A stretch of DNA of 46,016 nt from Bacillus pumilus (GTDB lineage Bacteria > Bacillota > Bacilli > Bacillales > Bacillaceae), in NCBI RefSeq assembly GCF_002744245.1, contig NZ_NKHG01000093.1, positions 1-46,016 on the forward strand. Reading direction: 5' to 3'. Positions 17,162 through 25,586 of the stretch are shown piece by piece. The notes under the pieces are model-generated. The model was given only the letters and a program-made list of their open reading frames with translations. It was not told where the DNA came from and searched no databases. The translations under genes were made by a program, and so were the position numbers. Within the stretch, counting starts at the first letter, position 1, and each line of letters opens with the position of its first letter.

Positions 17162-18863
17162 ATTGGTGCTGATATTTTTTTTCTTGCTGGGCCAAAAGCT
17201 TCTGGACGGCTCCAGGTGATGCCTTTTCAATAGCCGCTGCTGCCACATCAAATGAACCGGTATAATCATAGGCATAAAATCTTCGTTCTGCTTCTTTTAA
17301 CTGTTCTGATAAGACATGGTTTTGACTTCTGAAACGATTGCCATATTGAATAATCCGTTCAATTTGATCCACTTTACTGAGCATCTCTTGTGTCTCATGA
17401 GCGACACTTCTCACTGTTTCAGATGCTTCTTTTAATTGTTGATTTACTGCCGGCATATTCAGGGGCAAATTCTCCAGTTGTTCATGAACTTGCTGAATCA
17501 TCTCCTGCGCTTTTTCAGCACGGTCTTTGATGTCAGCGGGCACGCCTGGAATGTTGCTTTTATGCAGCTGACGAACTGTATCTGTCAGCATTGTTTTGAG
17601 TTCAGCCAATGTTTCTCTCGCCTGTAATTCTTCTTTTCGTAAGGACTGAAGATGATCTTTAAACGTTTCTTGCAAGGCTTTTGCCTCATCAATAAAGGTC
17701 TCCAGCTGATTGATTTCGTCCATTAATAACGAATATGCCACATGATCACGGTCAAGCTTCTCACGTATTTGCTTCATAAGCTTTTCAATTTCTTCTAAGC
17801 GTTTCTCGAATGCCTTCTGTTGATCAAGCTCTCCTGCTGTCAGCTTGTAGCTTTCTTTCACAAGGGCCGTTTCCGCCTTTGTTTGTGTGTGATCTTGTTC
17901 GAGCTTTTCGAATGCTTCCGTAAGCTCAGGCATTTTACTTTTGATTTCCTGACCTGCTTCTACTTCTGCTTCTAGCTGATCATACAGCGTTTGAATCGCA
18001 TCATCGGTCATTTGCAGAATGCTTGATGCCTCATCTAGATTGAGTTCATCAATGAGCAGTTTTTCCGCACGGGTCAGCTGTTTGTTTAAGTTCTCCAGCT
18101 CTTTTGTGATCTGGATATGCTCTAGCTTGTAGCCTTTGTCTGTCATTTCTTGATAACCGTCTTTCAGCTTCGTCAGCTGACCTGGTACGGTTTGTTTGCA
18201 GTCGGCAATGAGCTTCGGTACATCATTGATATACAATTGAAGCTGATCAAGTCTGCGGTCTTGCTCAAGTAGAATTTTTCTTGCTGTCATGTAGTTTCCG
18301 TTTTCTGTCTCTTCTTCATACTGCTTGATCCCTTCCCAAGCCTCATCTAAGTCATGCTCCATTTTGTCATAAAGGGTGCCATATAAATGGCTGTACGCAA
18401 GCAGATTTTTTCGAACCGTTTGGTATTGCTCTTTGACCTTTTCAATGTCCTTGCGGTTTTGCTCCTCGCTCGTGACAAGGTCTGCAATCTCTTTTAAAAT
18501 GTCTTCAATATTTGAATCAGCAGCAGTCAGCAAATCCCCAATATGCGCAAGAACTTGCTTGGCTTTGGAGAATCTATATTTATCAGAGTACTCTTCTGCA
18601 TCATATAATAGCTCCTCTACCTTTGGAAGGTGGGCTGTGACGATATCGTCCCACTCTGCACGCCATCTTTCAAAAAATTGCTCTGTTTCTCCTGTCATTT
18701 TTAGATGTTTGATTTTTGAAATTTCTTCTACAATTGATCTGTTTAAAATTTCAATTTTCCATGCTTCCAATCGGTCAATCTCTTTATATATATTTTTTCG
18801 CAGGAAATAACCGACTGAAAACAAAGCAAGCAAAATGACAATTAAACCGATGATTAACTCCAT
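17160..18863 (-). CDS. ezrA: Septation ring formation regulator EzrA
   Basis: A 567-residue membrane-anchored negative regulator of FtsZ ring assembly that also recruits the cell-wall machinery to the septum. The N-terminal anchor is MELIIGLIVILLALFSVGYF; the rest is spectrin-like coiled coil rich in Glu, Lys and Leu, as seen throughout 30-560. Length and the position between braB and hisJ match the B. subtilis gene. It is transcribed alone and convergent with the BrnQ gene. Confidence 0.95.
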   Translation of the reverse strand: MELIIGLIVILLALFSVGYFLRKNIYKEIDRLEAWKIEILNRSIVEEISKIKHLKMTGETEQFFERWRAEWDDIVTAHLPKVEELLYDAEEYSDKYRFSKAKQVLAHIGDLLTAADSNIEDILKEIADLVTSEEQNRKDIEKVKEQYQTVRKNLLAYSHLYGTLYDKMEHDLDEAWEGIKQYEEETENGNYMTARKILLEQDRRLDQLQLYINDVPKLIADCKQTVPGQLTKLKDGYQEMTDKGYKLEHIQITKELENLNKQLTRAEKLLIDELNLDEASSILQMTDDAIQTLYDQLEAEVEAGQEIKSKMPELTEAFEKLEQDHTQTKAETALVKESYKLTAGELDQQKAFEKRLEEIEKLMKQIREKLDRDHVAYSLLMDEINQLETFIDEAKALQETFKDHLQSLRKEELQARETLAELKTMLTDTVRQLHKSNIPGVPADIKDRAEKAQEMIQQVHEQLENLPLNMPAVNQQLKEASETVRSVAHETQEMLSKVDQIERIIQYGNRFRSQNHVLSEQLKEAERRFYAYDYTGSFDVAAAAIEKASPGAVQKLLAQQEKKYQHQ

Positions 18864-19203
18864 AATGAGCCCCCTTGTTGTGATCTAAGTGATGTCAGGG
18901 TATAAGTGTCCCGAGTAGACCTGAGAACCCTTTTCATGTCCGCCTTGCATTTGTTTTTATAAGCAGGATCGTATGTTTTCCAATACCATCCATTCACGGT
19001 TTTATGTATGTTTTTTCAAGAAAGTGATTCAGCGCTTTCTATGATTCGATCACACGTATTGATGTGACCTGCTTTTATGTATGCGGAAGCTGTCGTTTTC
19101 ATTGTTATTATGATACCATGTAACCAGCATTTTTGGTCATGATTTTTCATTATTTTCGCTGATAAACATCACGTTTTTCAAAATATCGACAAGAGGTGAC
19201 GAC
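18864..19203. other. Divergent intergenic region ezrA/hisJ
   Basis: 340 bases without a supported gene. It must hold the ezrA promoter (minus strand) and the hisJ promoter (plus strand). Several TATGT/TATGAT-like elements occur, but I could not pick a convincing -35/-10 pair. Confidence 0.5.
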
Positions 19204-20019
19204 ATGCTGAAACAAGATGCACATCTACACACACCATTTTGCCCGCACGGCTCGCTTGATCCTTTTCATTCTTATATTGAAAAAGCGGTGAAAAAGGGAT
19301 TTGATTCCATAACCTTTACCGAGCATGCCCCGCTGCCTCCTTCGTTTCGAGATCCAACGCCTGAGCAGGATAGTGCCATGAAGCTCCAAGACCTTGAAGC
19401 GTATTTGACGACTCTGGATCATTTGAAACAAGAGTACAAAGGACAATTAATAGTAAAAACTGGGCTTGAGGTTGACTATATCAAAGAGTATGAAGAGGAA
19501 ACAAGTGCCTTTTTAGACTGCTATGGCCCCGAACTAGACGACGGCATTTTATCTGTTCACTTTCTTCCTGCTGGCGATGATTATATTTGTCTTGATTTTG
19601 ATGAGCATACCTTCCAGCAGCTCATTAGCATCTATGGCAGCATTGAACAGGTATACCAAAGCTACTATGACCAAATTCATTCTTCTATTCTATCATCTTT
19701 AGGTGACTATAAGCCAAAGAGAATCGGTCATATCACCCTTGTTCAGAAATTCAAGCAGCTTTTCCCATATGAAATGTCCCCTGAACTTCGTCAAAGGGTC
19801 ATCCTTTGCCTTGAAGAAACGGCAAAAAAAGGAATGTCCTTAGATTTTAATACATCGGGTCTTCGTAAAACATATGCCAGAAGTATCTATTTAGATCAAT
19901 GGATGATTGATCTTGCAAAACAGAAAAAAATTCCGCTAATATTCGGGTCTGATGCCCATCAAGCGGAAGATCTCGGGTATGCTTATGATCAGTTTGAAGA
20001 CATCATGAGTTTCAGGTGA
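19204..20019 (+). CDS. hisJ: Histidinol-phosphatase (PHP family)
   Basis: A 271-residue enzyme removing phosphate from L-histidinol phosphate, the penultimate step of histidine synthesis. PHP-domain metal motifs are DAHLHTPFCPHG at the N-terminus, TFTEHAPLPPSF near 38-49, LSVHFLP in the middle and GSDAHQ near 248. It lies away from the main his operon, as in B. subtilis. The ribosome site AGAGGTGA precedes ATG. The last 31 bases overlap the end of the convergent refZ gene. Confidence 0.92.
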   Translation: MLKQDAHLHTPFCPHGSLDPFHSYIEKAVKKGFDSITFTEHAPLPPSFRDPTPEQDSAMKLQDLEAYLTTLDHLKQEYKGQLIVKTGLEVDYIKEYEEETSAFLDCYGPELDDGILSVHFLPAGDDYICLDFDEHTFQQLISIYGSIEQVYQSYYDQIHSSILSSLGDYKPKRIGHITLVQKFKQLFPYEMSPELRQRVILCLEETAKKGMSLDFNTSGLRKTYARSIYLDQWMIDLAKQKKIPLIFGSDAHQAEDLGYAYDQFEDIMSFR

Positions 20020-20654
20020 GTATCCATTTTCAGCTCTTTTGGTTCTAGTAAATGATGAAGCGAGCGGCTCAGTTCCTTAAAGTACGTCTTGTAGAAGTAA
20101 GGCTCGGTTGGATTTAAATAAAGCACCTCTGTTAAATATTGTGGCTGCAAATATGGCATCATCAGAAGTGATTTCAACTGAATCATAAATGATGAGAGTG
20201 AGAGCCGCTTACAAATCACATGGGTGCTTTTTCCTTTTTCGATCATGAGCTGAAATAAATATTTTTCCTTTGTTAAATACGTCGACATGATTTCCCTGAT
20301 GAGCGTCGAATCAATCGTCACCTCTCGATAAACAAAACGGGTTAATTGACGGTGTTCATGCTGATAAGATAAAATATCAAAAACCACATGAAGTAAACAT
20401 TCTTTTGCGTGACGAGTTTCCATGTGATGAATGTGCGATTCAATCATATGAATGTAGCCTTCATAAAAATCGGATACGAGCTGCTCTAGCAGCCCTCCTT
20501 TTCCTTGAAAGTAATAAGATATATGAGCAACGTTGACGTTTGCTTCCTTTGCAATCTCACGGACAGAGGTTCCAGAAAATCCTTTTTGGTTAAAAAGTCT
20601 GATGGCACCTTCAATAATACGGTCTTTTGTTTGCACGGTTGTTGATGTTTTCAT
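19989..20654 (-). CDS. refZ: TetR-family regulator of FtsZ, RefZ
   Basis: A 221-residue DNA-binding protein (formerly YttP). Its N-terminal HTH is IIEGAIRLFNQKGFSGTSVR with NVAHISYYFQGKGGLLEQL; the C-terminal region FVYREVTIDSTLIREIMSTY is almost the same as the B. subtilis RefZ I remember. RefZ binds origin-proximal motifs and inhibits FtsZ to help place the polar septum and capture the chromosome in sporulation. The start at 20654 is chosen for GAGGGGTGA just upstream; longer in-frame extensions lack a ribosome site. It is about 14 residues longer than the B. subtilis protein, at the C-terminus (HLKLMMSSN). Confidence 0.92.
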   Translation of the reverse strand: MKTSTTVQTKDRIIEGAIRLFNQKGFSGTSVREIAKEANVNVAHISYYFQGKGGLLEQLVSDFYEGYIHMIESHIHHMETRHAKECLLHVVFDILSYQHEHRQLTRFVYREVTIDSTLIREIMSTYLTKEKYLFQLMIEKGKSTHVICKRLSLSSFMIQLKSLLMMPYLQPQYLTEVLYLNPTEPYFYKTYFKELSRSLHHLLEPKELKMDTHLKLMMSSN

Positions 20655-20780
20655 CCGCTCACCCCTCTTCATGTGTACATACTTCAAGGTGAAGGCGGAA
20701 GTTCCTTTTACAATTGCTCGACAAATCCCACATGAGAGACGCACGTTATGTATTTTTGAGATAGAAAGTAGGAGATTTTC

Positions 20781-21278
20781 ATGTTTCATGTCGAAAAACA
20801 GTCTGGCGATCCATCGAAAGACTATCAATTACTCATCAAGCAAGTAGAAGCGATTACGGACGGTGAACCAGATCTTATTGCCAACCTAGCAAATGCTGCC
20901 GCTTTATTGTATCACTCACTTCCTGAAGTCAATTGGGCAGGATTTTATTTGGCAAAAGACGGTGAGCTTGTGCTTGCACCGTTTAACGGACTGCCTGCAT
21001 GTGTGCGCATCCCTTCTGGAAAGGGCGTTTGCGGCACTGCGTTTGCGACAGGTAACGTGCAGCGTATCGCTGATGTTCATTCATTCCCTGGACATATTGC
21101 ATGTGATGCGGCATCCCAATCTGAAATTGTCATACCGCTTAAGGTGAATGGGCAAATCATTGGGGTGCTCGACATTGACAGCCCAGTGAAAGACCGCTTC
21201 AGTGAAGTAGATGAGACCTACTTAATTCAATTTACAGAGGTCCTCCAAAATGCGTTATCAGCCTCTACTGATGCGTAA
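20781..21278 (+). CDS. ytsP: Free methionine-(R)-sulfoxide reductase, GAF domain
   Basis: A 165-residue single-GAF-domain enzyme of the fRMsr family that repairs free methionine-R-sulfoxide. The three family cysteines are Cys74 (LPACVRI), Cys84 (GVCGTA) and Cys108 (HIACDA). NWAGFYL and IIGVLDIDSP are typical GAF motifs. ATG at 20781 follows AGGAG. It is divergent from refZ. In B. subtilis the next gene is the diguanylate cyclase dgcP; here rpsD follows instead. Confidence 0.9.
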   Translation: MFHVEKQSGDPSKDYQLLIKQVEAITDGEPDLIANLANAAALLYHSLPEVNWAGFYLAKDGELVLAPFNGLPACVRIPSGKGVCGTAFATGNVQRIADVHSFPGHIACDAASQSEIVIPLKVNGQIIGVLDIDSPVKDRFSEVDETYLIQFTEVLQNALSASTDA

Positions 21279-21288
21279 CGATGCAGGA

Positions 21289-21316
21289 AAAGCAGGCATA
21301 TTGTCTGCTTTTTTTT
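21289..21316 (+). terminator. Terminator of ytsP
   Basis: AAAGCAG pairs with CTGCTTT across a 9-nt loop followed by T8. Confidence 0.85.
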
Positions 21317-21367
21317 CTTCGTCTGATAGAGAAAGGCGTAACGTTTGACCTTCTCCCTCTAAATAGG

Positions 21368-21585
21368 TTGACTTCTCCCATTCAGCGTCATATAATAGAG
21401 TTTGTGTGAAATATGGCAGCCTTTTTGTTCGGCTTTTTTGTATCATTTTGTTCCTTCTTTATGGAGGTGCATCTTGTAACTCCCTGCTGCTGGAGCGAGG
21501 ATGCATGAAAACATAATGACGAAAAAGAGGAAGAACAGACGGTTTTTATTTTTCACAAATAAAAACAATAAGGAGGAGTCACATT
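21368..21585 (+). promoter_or_regulatory. rpsD promoter and leader, probable S4 autoregulatory RNA
   Basis: The promoter is TTGACT (21368-21373), 17 bases, TATAAT (21391-21396). Transcription from about 21403 gives a roughly 180-nt leader. It contains TGCATC / GATGCA arms around 21470-21506 and GGAG/CTCC complementarities that interleave with them, suggesting a pseudoknot before the AAGGAGGAG ribosome site. In Bacillus, S4 represses its own gene through such a leader; the exact structure was not computed. Confidence 0.7.
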
Positions 21586-22188
21586 ATGGCTCGCTATACA
21601 GGTCCAAGTTGGAAGATTTCCCGCCGTTTAGGCATTTCATTAAGCGGAACAGGTAAGGAACTTGAAAAACGCCCTTACGCTCCAGGCCCACATGGTCCAA
21701 GACAACGCAAAAAACTATCTGAATACGGTTTACAATTACAAGAGAAGCAAAAGCTTCGTCACATGTACGGTGTCAACGAACGTCAATTCCGTACACTATT
21801 TGACAGAGCTGTTAAACTTCCTGGTAAACAAGGTGAAAACTTCATGATCCTTCTTGAAACTCGCCTTGACAACCTAGTATACCGTCTTGGCCTTGCACGT
21901 ACTCGCCGCCAAGCTCGTCAGCTAGTCAACCATGGTCACATTCTTGTTGATGGAAGCCGTGTAGACATCCCATCTTTCTCTGTAAAACCAGGTCAAACGA
22001 TTGCTCTTCGTGAAAAATCTCAAAACCTTGCAGTAGTGAAAGAATCAGTTGAAGTAAACAACTTCGTTCCTGAATACCTTTCTTTCGATGCTGAAAAGCT
22101 TGAAGGAACTTTCACTCGTCTTCCAGAGCGTTCTGAATTAGCGCCTGAAATCAGCGAACAACTCATCGTTGAGTTCTACTCTCGTTAA
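21586..22188 (+). CDS. rpsD: 30S ribosomal protein S4
   Basis: A 200-residue primary 16S rRNA-binding protein. The N-terminal domain begins [16 protein letters not shown], and the S4 RNA-binding domain (about 92-155) has [20 protein letters not shown]. It also binds its own mRNA leader. Length and sequence are standard, with highly biased ribosomal-gene codon use and a strong AAGGAGGAG ribosome site. It is monocistronic. Confidence 0.98.
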   Translation: MARYTGPSWKISRRLGISLSGTGKELEKRPYAPGPHGPRQRKKLSEYGLQLQEKQKLRHMYGVNERQFRTLFDRAVKLPGKQGENFMILLETRLDNLVYRLGLARTRRQARQLVNHGHILVDGSRVDIPSFSVKPGQTIALREKSQNLAVVKESVEVNNFVPEYLSFDAEKLEGTFTRLPERSELAPEISEQLIVEFYSR

Positions 22189-22218
22189 TTTCATTACTCT
22201 TTCAAAGAGTGATCAAAC

Positions 22219-22268
22219 AAAAAACCCTAGAGACCTTGATTGTTCAAGGATTTCTAGGGTTTTTTTGT
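22219..22268 (+). terminator. Terminator of rpsD
   Basis: AAAACCCTAGA pairs with TCTAGGGTTTT around an internal stem (CCTTGA/TCAAGG), followed by a T7 run. Confidence 0.9.
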
Positions 22269-22373
22269 TTACCTTCACCTTTGTACAAATGAATTTAAAC
22301 CATATAACGGAAAATAGATCATGCACAAGACAAGCACCTGGCAAGGCTTCTAAAAGCGTCTCTAAACATTTAG

Positions 22374-22952
22374 TTAATCTAATTTTTTAATAATAATAGA
22401 AGCGTTCACGTTTGTTTGCGTCCCTCCTGCTAGGGTTTGAAGAGTAACTGCTGCTGCGGAAGTATGATTTACAAGAGTAAGCGTGTCACCCGCTGCTAAA
22501 GAGAGGATTGCCTGACCGTTATTCTGTTGAGTACCAGCTCCTGAACCATAAACTGTGTTCGTCACAGGACCTCCATTTACAAATAAGGTGAATTGATTTG
22601 ACTCTACGCCAGAAACTGAAAAAGTCACCTCGTAGTTTCCTGGATTGGTGACTATAATTTGAGAAGTTCCAGGGGCATGTGTAATACCAGCAGTAGTAAT
22701 TCCTGTTGAATCAAAAATCACTGGGGCCTCTAAAGCTACTGTTTGAGCACTTAGATTGTATATATATGCAAATTCAGTTAACCCTGCTCCTGTAACTCCG
22801 ATGGCTCCTCGAACCCCTCGGAATCCTCGTCGCCCTATAATTACTTTTGTTTCACAGATGGTGCAACAGTTTGATTTTGATAGTTTCTGTTTACATCTAG
22901 GGGTCACGTTACCAAAAGTGAAAAATTGTACGTTTAGACACAATCTAGACAC
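22374..22952 (-). CDS. BclA-like exosporium/spore-surface glycoprotein with minimal collagen region
   Basis: A 192-residue protein. The C-terminal part (about 58-192, from LTEFAYIYNLSAQTVALEA) is the jelly-roll trimerisation domain of BclA-type spore-filament proteins. It is preceded by only six Gly-X-Y triplets (40-57, GRRGFRGVRGAIGVTGAG). The N-terminus is Cys-rich (CKQK...SNCCTICET), and the exosporium-leader motif of B. anthracis BclA is absent. The start is uncertain: the GTG at 22952 has no clear ribosome site. A role on the spore surface is inferred from family membership. It lies in the rpsD-tyrS insertion, facing away from rpsD. Confidence 0.65.
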   Translation of the reverse strand: MSRLCLNVQFFTFGNVTPRCKQKLSKSNCCTICETKVIIGRRGFRGVRGAIGVTGAGLTEFAYIYNLSAQTVALEAPVIFDSTGITTAGITHAPGTSQIIVTNPGNYEVTFSVSGVESNQFTLFVNGGPVTNTVYGSGAGTQQNNGQAILSLAAGDTLTLVNHTSAAAVTLQTLAGGTQTNVNASIIIKKLD

Positions 22953-23273
22953 ATTTTAGTCGATTATCTGTACTGTAAGAAAAAGCGTAAAATACGTAAG
23001 ATCATAATGAATAATCAAAATATACTTTGGTAGAGCTAGCCAGGTCGCGCCTATACGCAGCCTGCCGACCATTTAAGAGGCATTTCTGTTGGCGGCATTT
23101 TAAAAAAACTGTTTATGGCAGTATGTTTTTTGAATAATTATAATGACTTAGTACACGATCTTTTCACATTACGTATGGTGTCCTGAGAATGCAGCTATTC
23201 TACTTTGCGGATAATAGATTCGCTGGTCCTCCCTTATAGAAAAAATTTTTATGACTGATTTAACACTTACCTT
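22953..23273. other. Intergenic region upstream of the BclA-like gene and the oxidoreductase
   Basis: No supported gene. A 47-codon open frame without a start codon (23043-23186, reading GRAYTQPADHLRGISVGGIL at its beginning) is unrecognised and may be decayed coding sequence. No convincing sigma-K promoter was found for the BclA-like gene. Confidence 0.4.
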
Positions 23274-23310
23274 TATGTAAGTACCTGTAATAAAAGTGCG
23301 TACTTACATA
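23274..23310. promoter_or_regulatory. Inverted repeat, candidate HxlR operator
   Basis: TATGTAAGTAC (23274-23284) and GTACTTACATA (23300-23310) form a perfect 11-bp inverted repeat with a 15-base spacer. It lies 55 bases before the oxidoreductase start, as expected for a DUF24/HxlR repressor site. Confidence 0.6.
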
Positions 23311-23364
23311 TTTTCAGCTTGGACTTTACAATAAAAATGTAATCAGCTTAAGGAGGAAGAAACA

Positions 23365-23892
23365 TTGAAAACTCTTGTTATCATAACACACCCAAGCTTA
23401 GAAAACTCTGTTGTTAATAAGCGATGGGTAGAAGAATTAAAAAAATATCCAGAAAAATATACTGTGCACGAATTGTATAAGGTTTATCCTGATGAGAACA
23501 TAGATGTGGAAAAAGAACAAAAATTGGTTGAAACTCACGGGAATCTTGTTTTCCAATTTCCTGTATATTGGTTCAACTGTCCCCCTCTCTTAAAAAAGTG
23601 GCTAGATGATGTTTTCCTTTATGGATGGGCTTATGGTTTAAAAGGAGATAAATTAAAGCATCGTAAAGTTGCTTTAGGGGTATCAACCGGGATCAAACAT
23701 GTGGATTATAGTAAAGCTGGAAGATACCATTATACACTTGAACAAGTGTTGCGTCCGTTTGAGACGACAGCCATCTATTGTAAAGCAGATTATCGTTCGT
23801 TCTTTGCGTTTTATGGAGCAGAATTTGAGCCATCTGTAAGTGAAATAGAAAAAAGCACTCAAGACTATTTAAATTTCATTGATAATATGTAA
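23365..23892 (+). CDS. NAD(P)H-dependent flavodoxin-fold oxidoreductase (YwrO/KefF type)
   Basis: A 175-residue member of the Flavodoxin_2 family. MKTLVIITHPSLENSVVNKR is the first strand and phosphate loop; FQFPVYWFNCPPLLKKWLDD is the flavin-binding motif of the YwrO/KefF branch. It probably reduces quinones or nitro compounds using FMN. Translation starts at TTG 23365 with a strong AAGGAGG. It converges on an HxlR regulator with a shared terminator, and a perfect inverted repeat lies upstream; together these look like an electrophile-response pair. It is not closely similar to the other flavodoxin-fold enzyme at 7200-7787. Confidence 0.85.
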   Translation: MKTLVIITHPSLENSVVNKRWVEELKKYPEKYTVHELYKVYPDENIDVEKEQKLVETHGNLVFQFPVYWFNCPPLLKKWLDDVFLYGWAYGLKGDKLKHRKVALGVSTGIKHVDYSKAGRYHYTLEQVLRPFETTAIYCKADYRSFFAFYGAEFEPSVSEIEKSTQDYLNFIDNM

Positions 23893-23920
23893 TGGGTAAC
23901 TTTTATAAAAGTTAAAATAA

Positions 23921-23950
23921 GAAGTACCTGCTAAACAAGAAGGTACTTCC
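23921..23950. terminator. Bidirectional terminator
   Basis: GAAGTACCT pairs with AGGTACTTC over an 11-nt loop, with T-rich flanks on both sides, between the converging oxidoreductase and HxlR genes. Confidence 0.8.
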
Positions 23951-23964
23951 TTTTTAACCTATAC

Positions 23965-24324
23965 CTATTTTGTTACATCTTCTAGAGCTTGAAAATTATT
24001 TTTCTCTCCCCAATCGCACATCATATCTAACAATGGAATAAGTGAACAACCTCGTTCAGATAATGAATATTCAACTTTTGGAGGTATTTGAGGAAATTCT
24101 TTGCGTATAATAAGACCATTTTCCTCAAGCTCTTTTAACATAACACTTAGTGTTTTAAAGGAAATAGTCCCAATACATCGCTTCAGCTCATTGAACCTCA
24201 TAACCTTATTTTCAGACAACCAATACAAAATAATCATTTTATATTTACCACCTATTAAGGATAATGTATATCCAAAACCAGTGTTTTTTAGTTCTACGCC
24301 AGTCGGAACACAAGTTTCTCTCAC
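23965..24324 (-). CDS. HxlR/DUF24-family transcriptional regulator
   Basis: A 119-residue winged-helix protein. The HTH region is MRFNELKRCIGTISFKTLSVMLKELEENGLI and the wing PPKVEYSLSERG. Starting at GTG 24324, chosen for its spacing to AAGGAGA, the protein reads MRETCVP, placing Cys5 where quinone-sensing members such as YodB and CatR have their redox cysteine. That suggests thiol-based derepression by diamide or quinones and control of the converging oxidoreductase. The GTG at 24333 would lie too close to the ribosome site. Confidence 0.85.
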   Translation of the reverse strand: MRETCVPTGVELKNTGFGYTLSLIGGKYKMIILYWLSENKVMRFNELKRCIGTISFKTLSVMLKELEENGLIIRKEFPQIPPKVEYSLSERGCSLIPLLDMMCDWGEKNNFQALEDVTK

Positions 24325-24673
24325 AATCCCCACTCTCCTTCTGATAAGAATATCCTATCAATATGAATACTTTATAGTAAATTACTATGCAATCTTATTA
24401 CAAGAATGTAAAGTAAGATCGCTATAAAATTTTGTTATATCTTTAATAATAAAAATTTTAACAAAACAACCCTGTTAAAAAACTTCTTCTTTATTCAAAA
24501 AATATGGCCCGATTGTTCCGTAAGCAAGTTTATCAAAATCTGTATAAATATTTATGCCTATACAGTTTCCCTCTGAGAAATCATTCAAACAGATTAATAA
24601 ATATACTACCGGAAAATACATCAATTAAATGCCAGAAACAATTTCAGTGTGTAAATATGGGTATCTCACTTTC
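24325..24673. other. AT-rich intergenic region, no supported gene
   Basis: The stretch holds the hxlR promoter region at its low-coordinate end. The rest is AT-rich and has no frame with a ribosome site. A 66-codon + strand frame (24504-24704) has the look of chance sequence. Confidence 0.5.
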
Positions 24674-24742
24674 CTATTTCTTATATTCCCTCCATCGACG
24701 ATAAAAAGTGGCTTCACTTATATTGGTGATTTTACATATCCT
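24674..24742 (-). pseudogene. Fragment with resolvase/transposase-like helix-turn-helix
   Basis: Minus-strand frame reading RICKITNISEATFYRRWREY then KK and a stop. It looks like the end of a recombinase or transposase HTH and overlaps the broken edge of the IS3 orfB in another frame. It could mark the junction with a second, lost mobile element. The stretch is too short to assign. Confidence 0.3.
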
Positions 24743-25296
24743 TCAGGCAGTGCCTGTAGTTGATTCAACGTATCTAGAACAAGCGAAACATCCTGTTTAT
24801 CACCAATCGTATAAGCCACAACCTCACTTGTATATAAATCTTTTATGCTGGATAGATAAAGTGTTTTTTGGCCAAAGGGCAGATACGTTATATCAGTCAC
24901 CAGTTTTTCAAGTGGCTTTGTCGCAGAAAAATCTCGTTTCAAGTGATTTTCTGCAATGTAATAAGGTTGACCGGTTTGTTTACGCTTTTTCACTTTCACA
25001 CGACACTGCAAACCGTAGGTTTGCATAATACGTTGTACCGTCTTATGATTCATTTTCATTTCTTTCCGCAGTAGAGCTGTGATTTTACGATAACCGTACG
25101 TATATTGGTGTGATTCACAAAGCGATGAGATAAGGTCGATTAATTTCTGTTGCTTTGGCTGATGATCTTGTTTTTTCCAACGATAAAATGTTGATCTTGC
25201 GAGCTCAAACATCTGACAGAATGCACTTATACTCATTTTGTCTTTTACCGTATCATAAATCGACACGAATGCTTCTTTCTTCACTTCCTTTCCCAT
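24718..25296 (-). pseudogene. IS3-family transposase orfB, truncated
   Basis: 192 residues of an enzyme normally about 280-290 long. An N-terminal HTH (SISAFCQMFELARSTFYRW) and the HTH_21 segment (YGYRKITALLRKEMKMNHKTV) are followed by the start of the rve integrase core with the first catalytic Asp in VTDITYLP. The second Asp (HSDxG) and the Glu are missing: after LPEGYVKSPI the frame ends. It overlaps the end of orfA by 16 bases, as in elements using programmed frameshifting. Confidence 0.85.
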
Positions 25297-25586
25297 TCTC
25301 TGTACTTTTTTAATATGTCAATTTGCAGTTTTAAATAATGATTTTCCGTTTTCAACCTCTCGTTCTCATCTTGATATTCAGGTCCTTTACCGTATGAATA
25401 CTGCTTCCCAACAGGTTGATGAAACCGATGGTTTTCAACATTACGGTACCATTTCATCCAGGTTTTCACCTGTGTTCGATTCTTAATTCCTAGCTTGTCC
25501 ATGATTTCTTTTGTCTAAATGCCCGCTAACTTCATTCGAACGCCCTCTTCTTTTACACCGATCGGATAACTTACTCTTTTTTTCAT
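25281..25586 (-). pseudogene. IS3-family orfA with in-frame stop
   Basis: About 101 codons from ATG 25586 (MKKRVSYPIGVKEEGVRMKL) with a TAG at 25515-25517 after LAGI. Reading continues TKEIMDKLGIKNRTQVKTW to the leucine-zipper-like end (LKTENHYLKLQIDILKKY). It encodes the HTH DNA-binding partner of orfB. The point mutation alone would inactivate the element. Confidence 0.8.

Noticed and set aside
23043-23186. 47-codon open frame reading GRAYTQPADHLRGISVGG
   Set aside because: No start codon or ribosome site and no identifiable relative; left as unexplained sequence.
24504-24704. 66-codon + strand frame
   Set aside because: No ribosome site, composition like random AT-rich sequence, and it overlaps the edge of the IS remnant.
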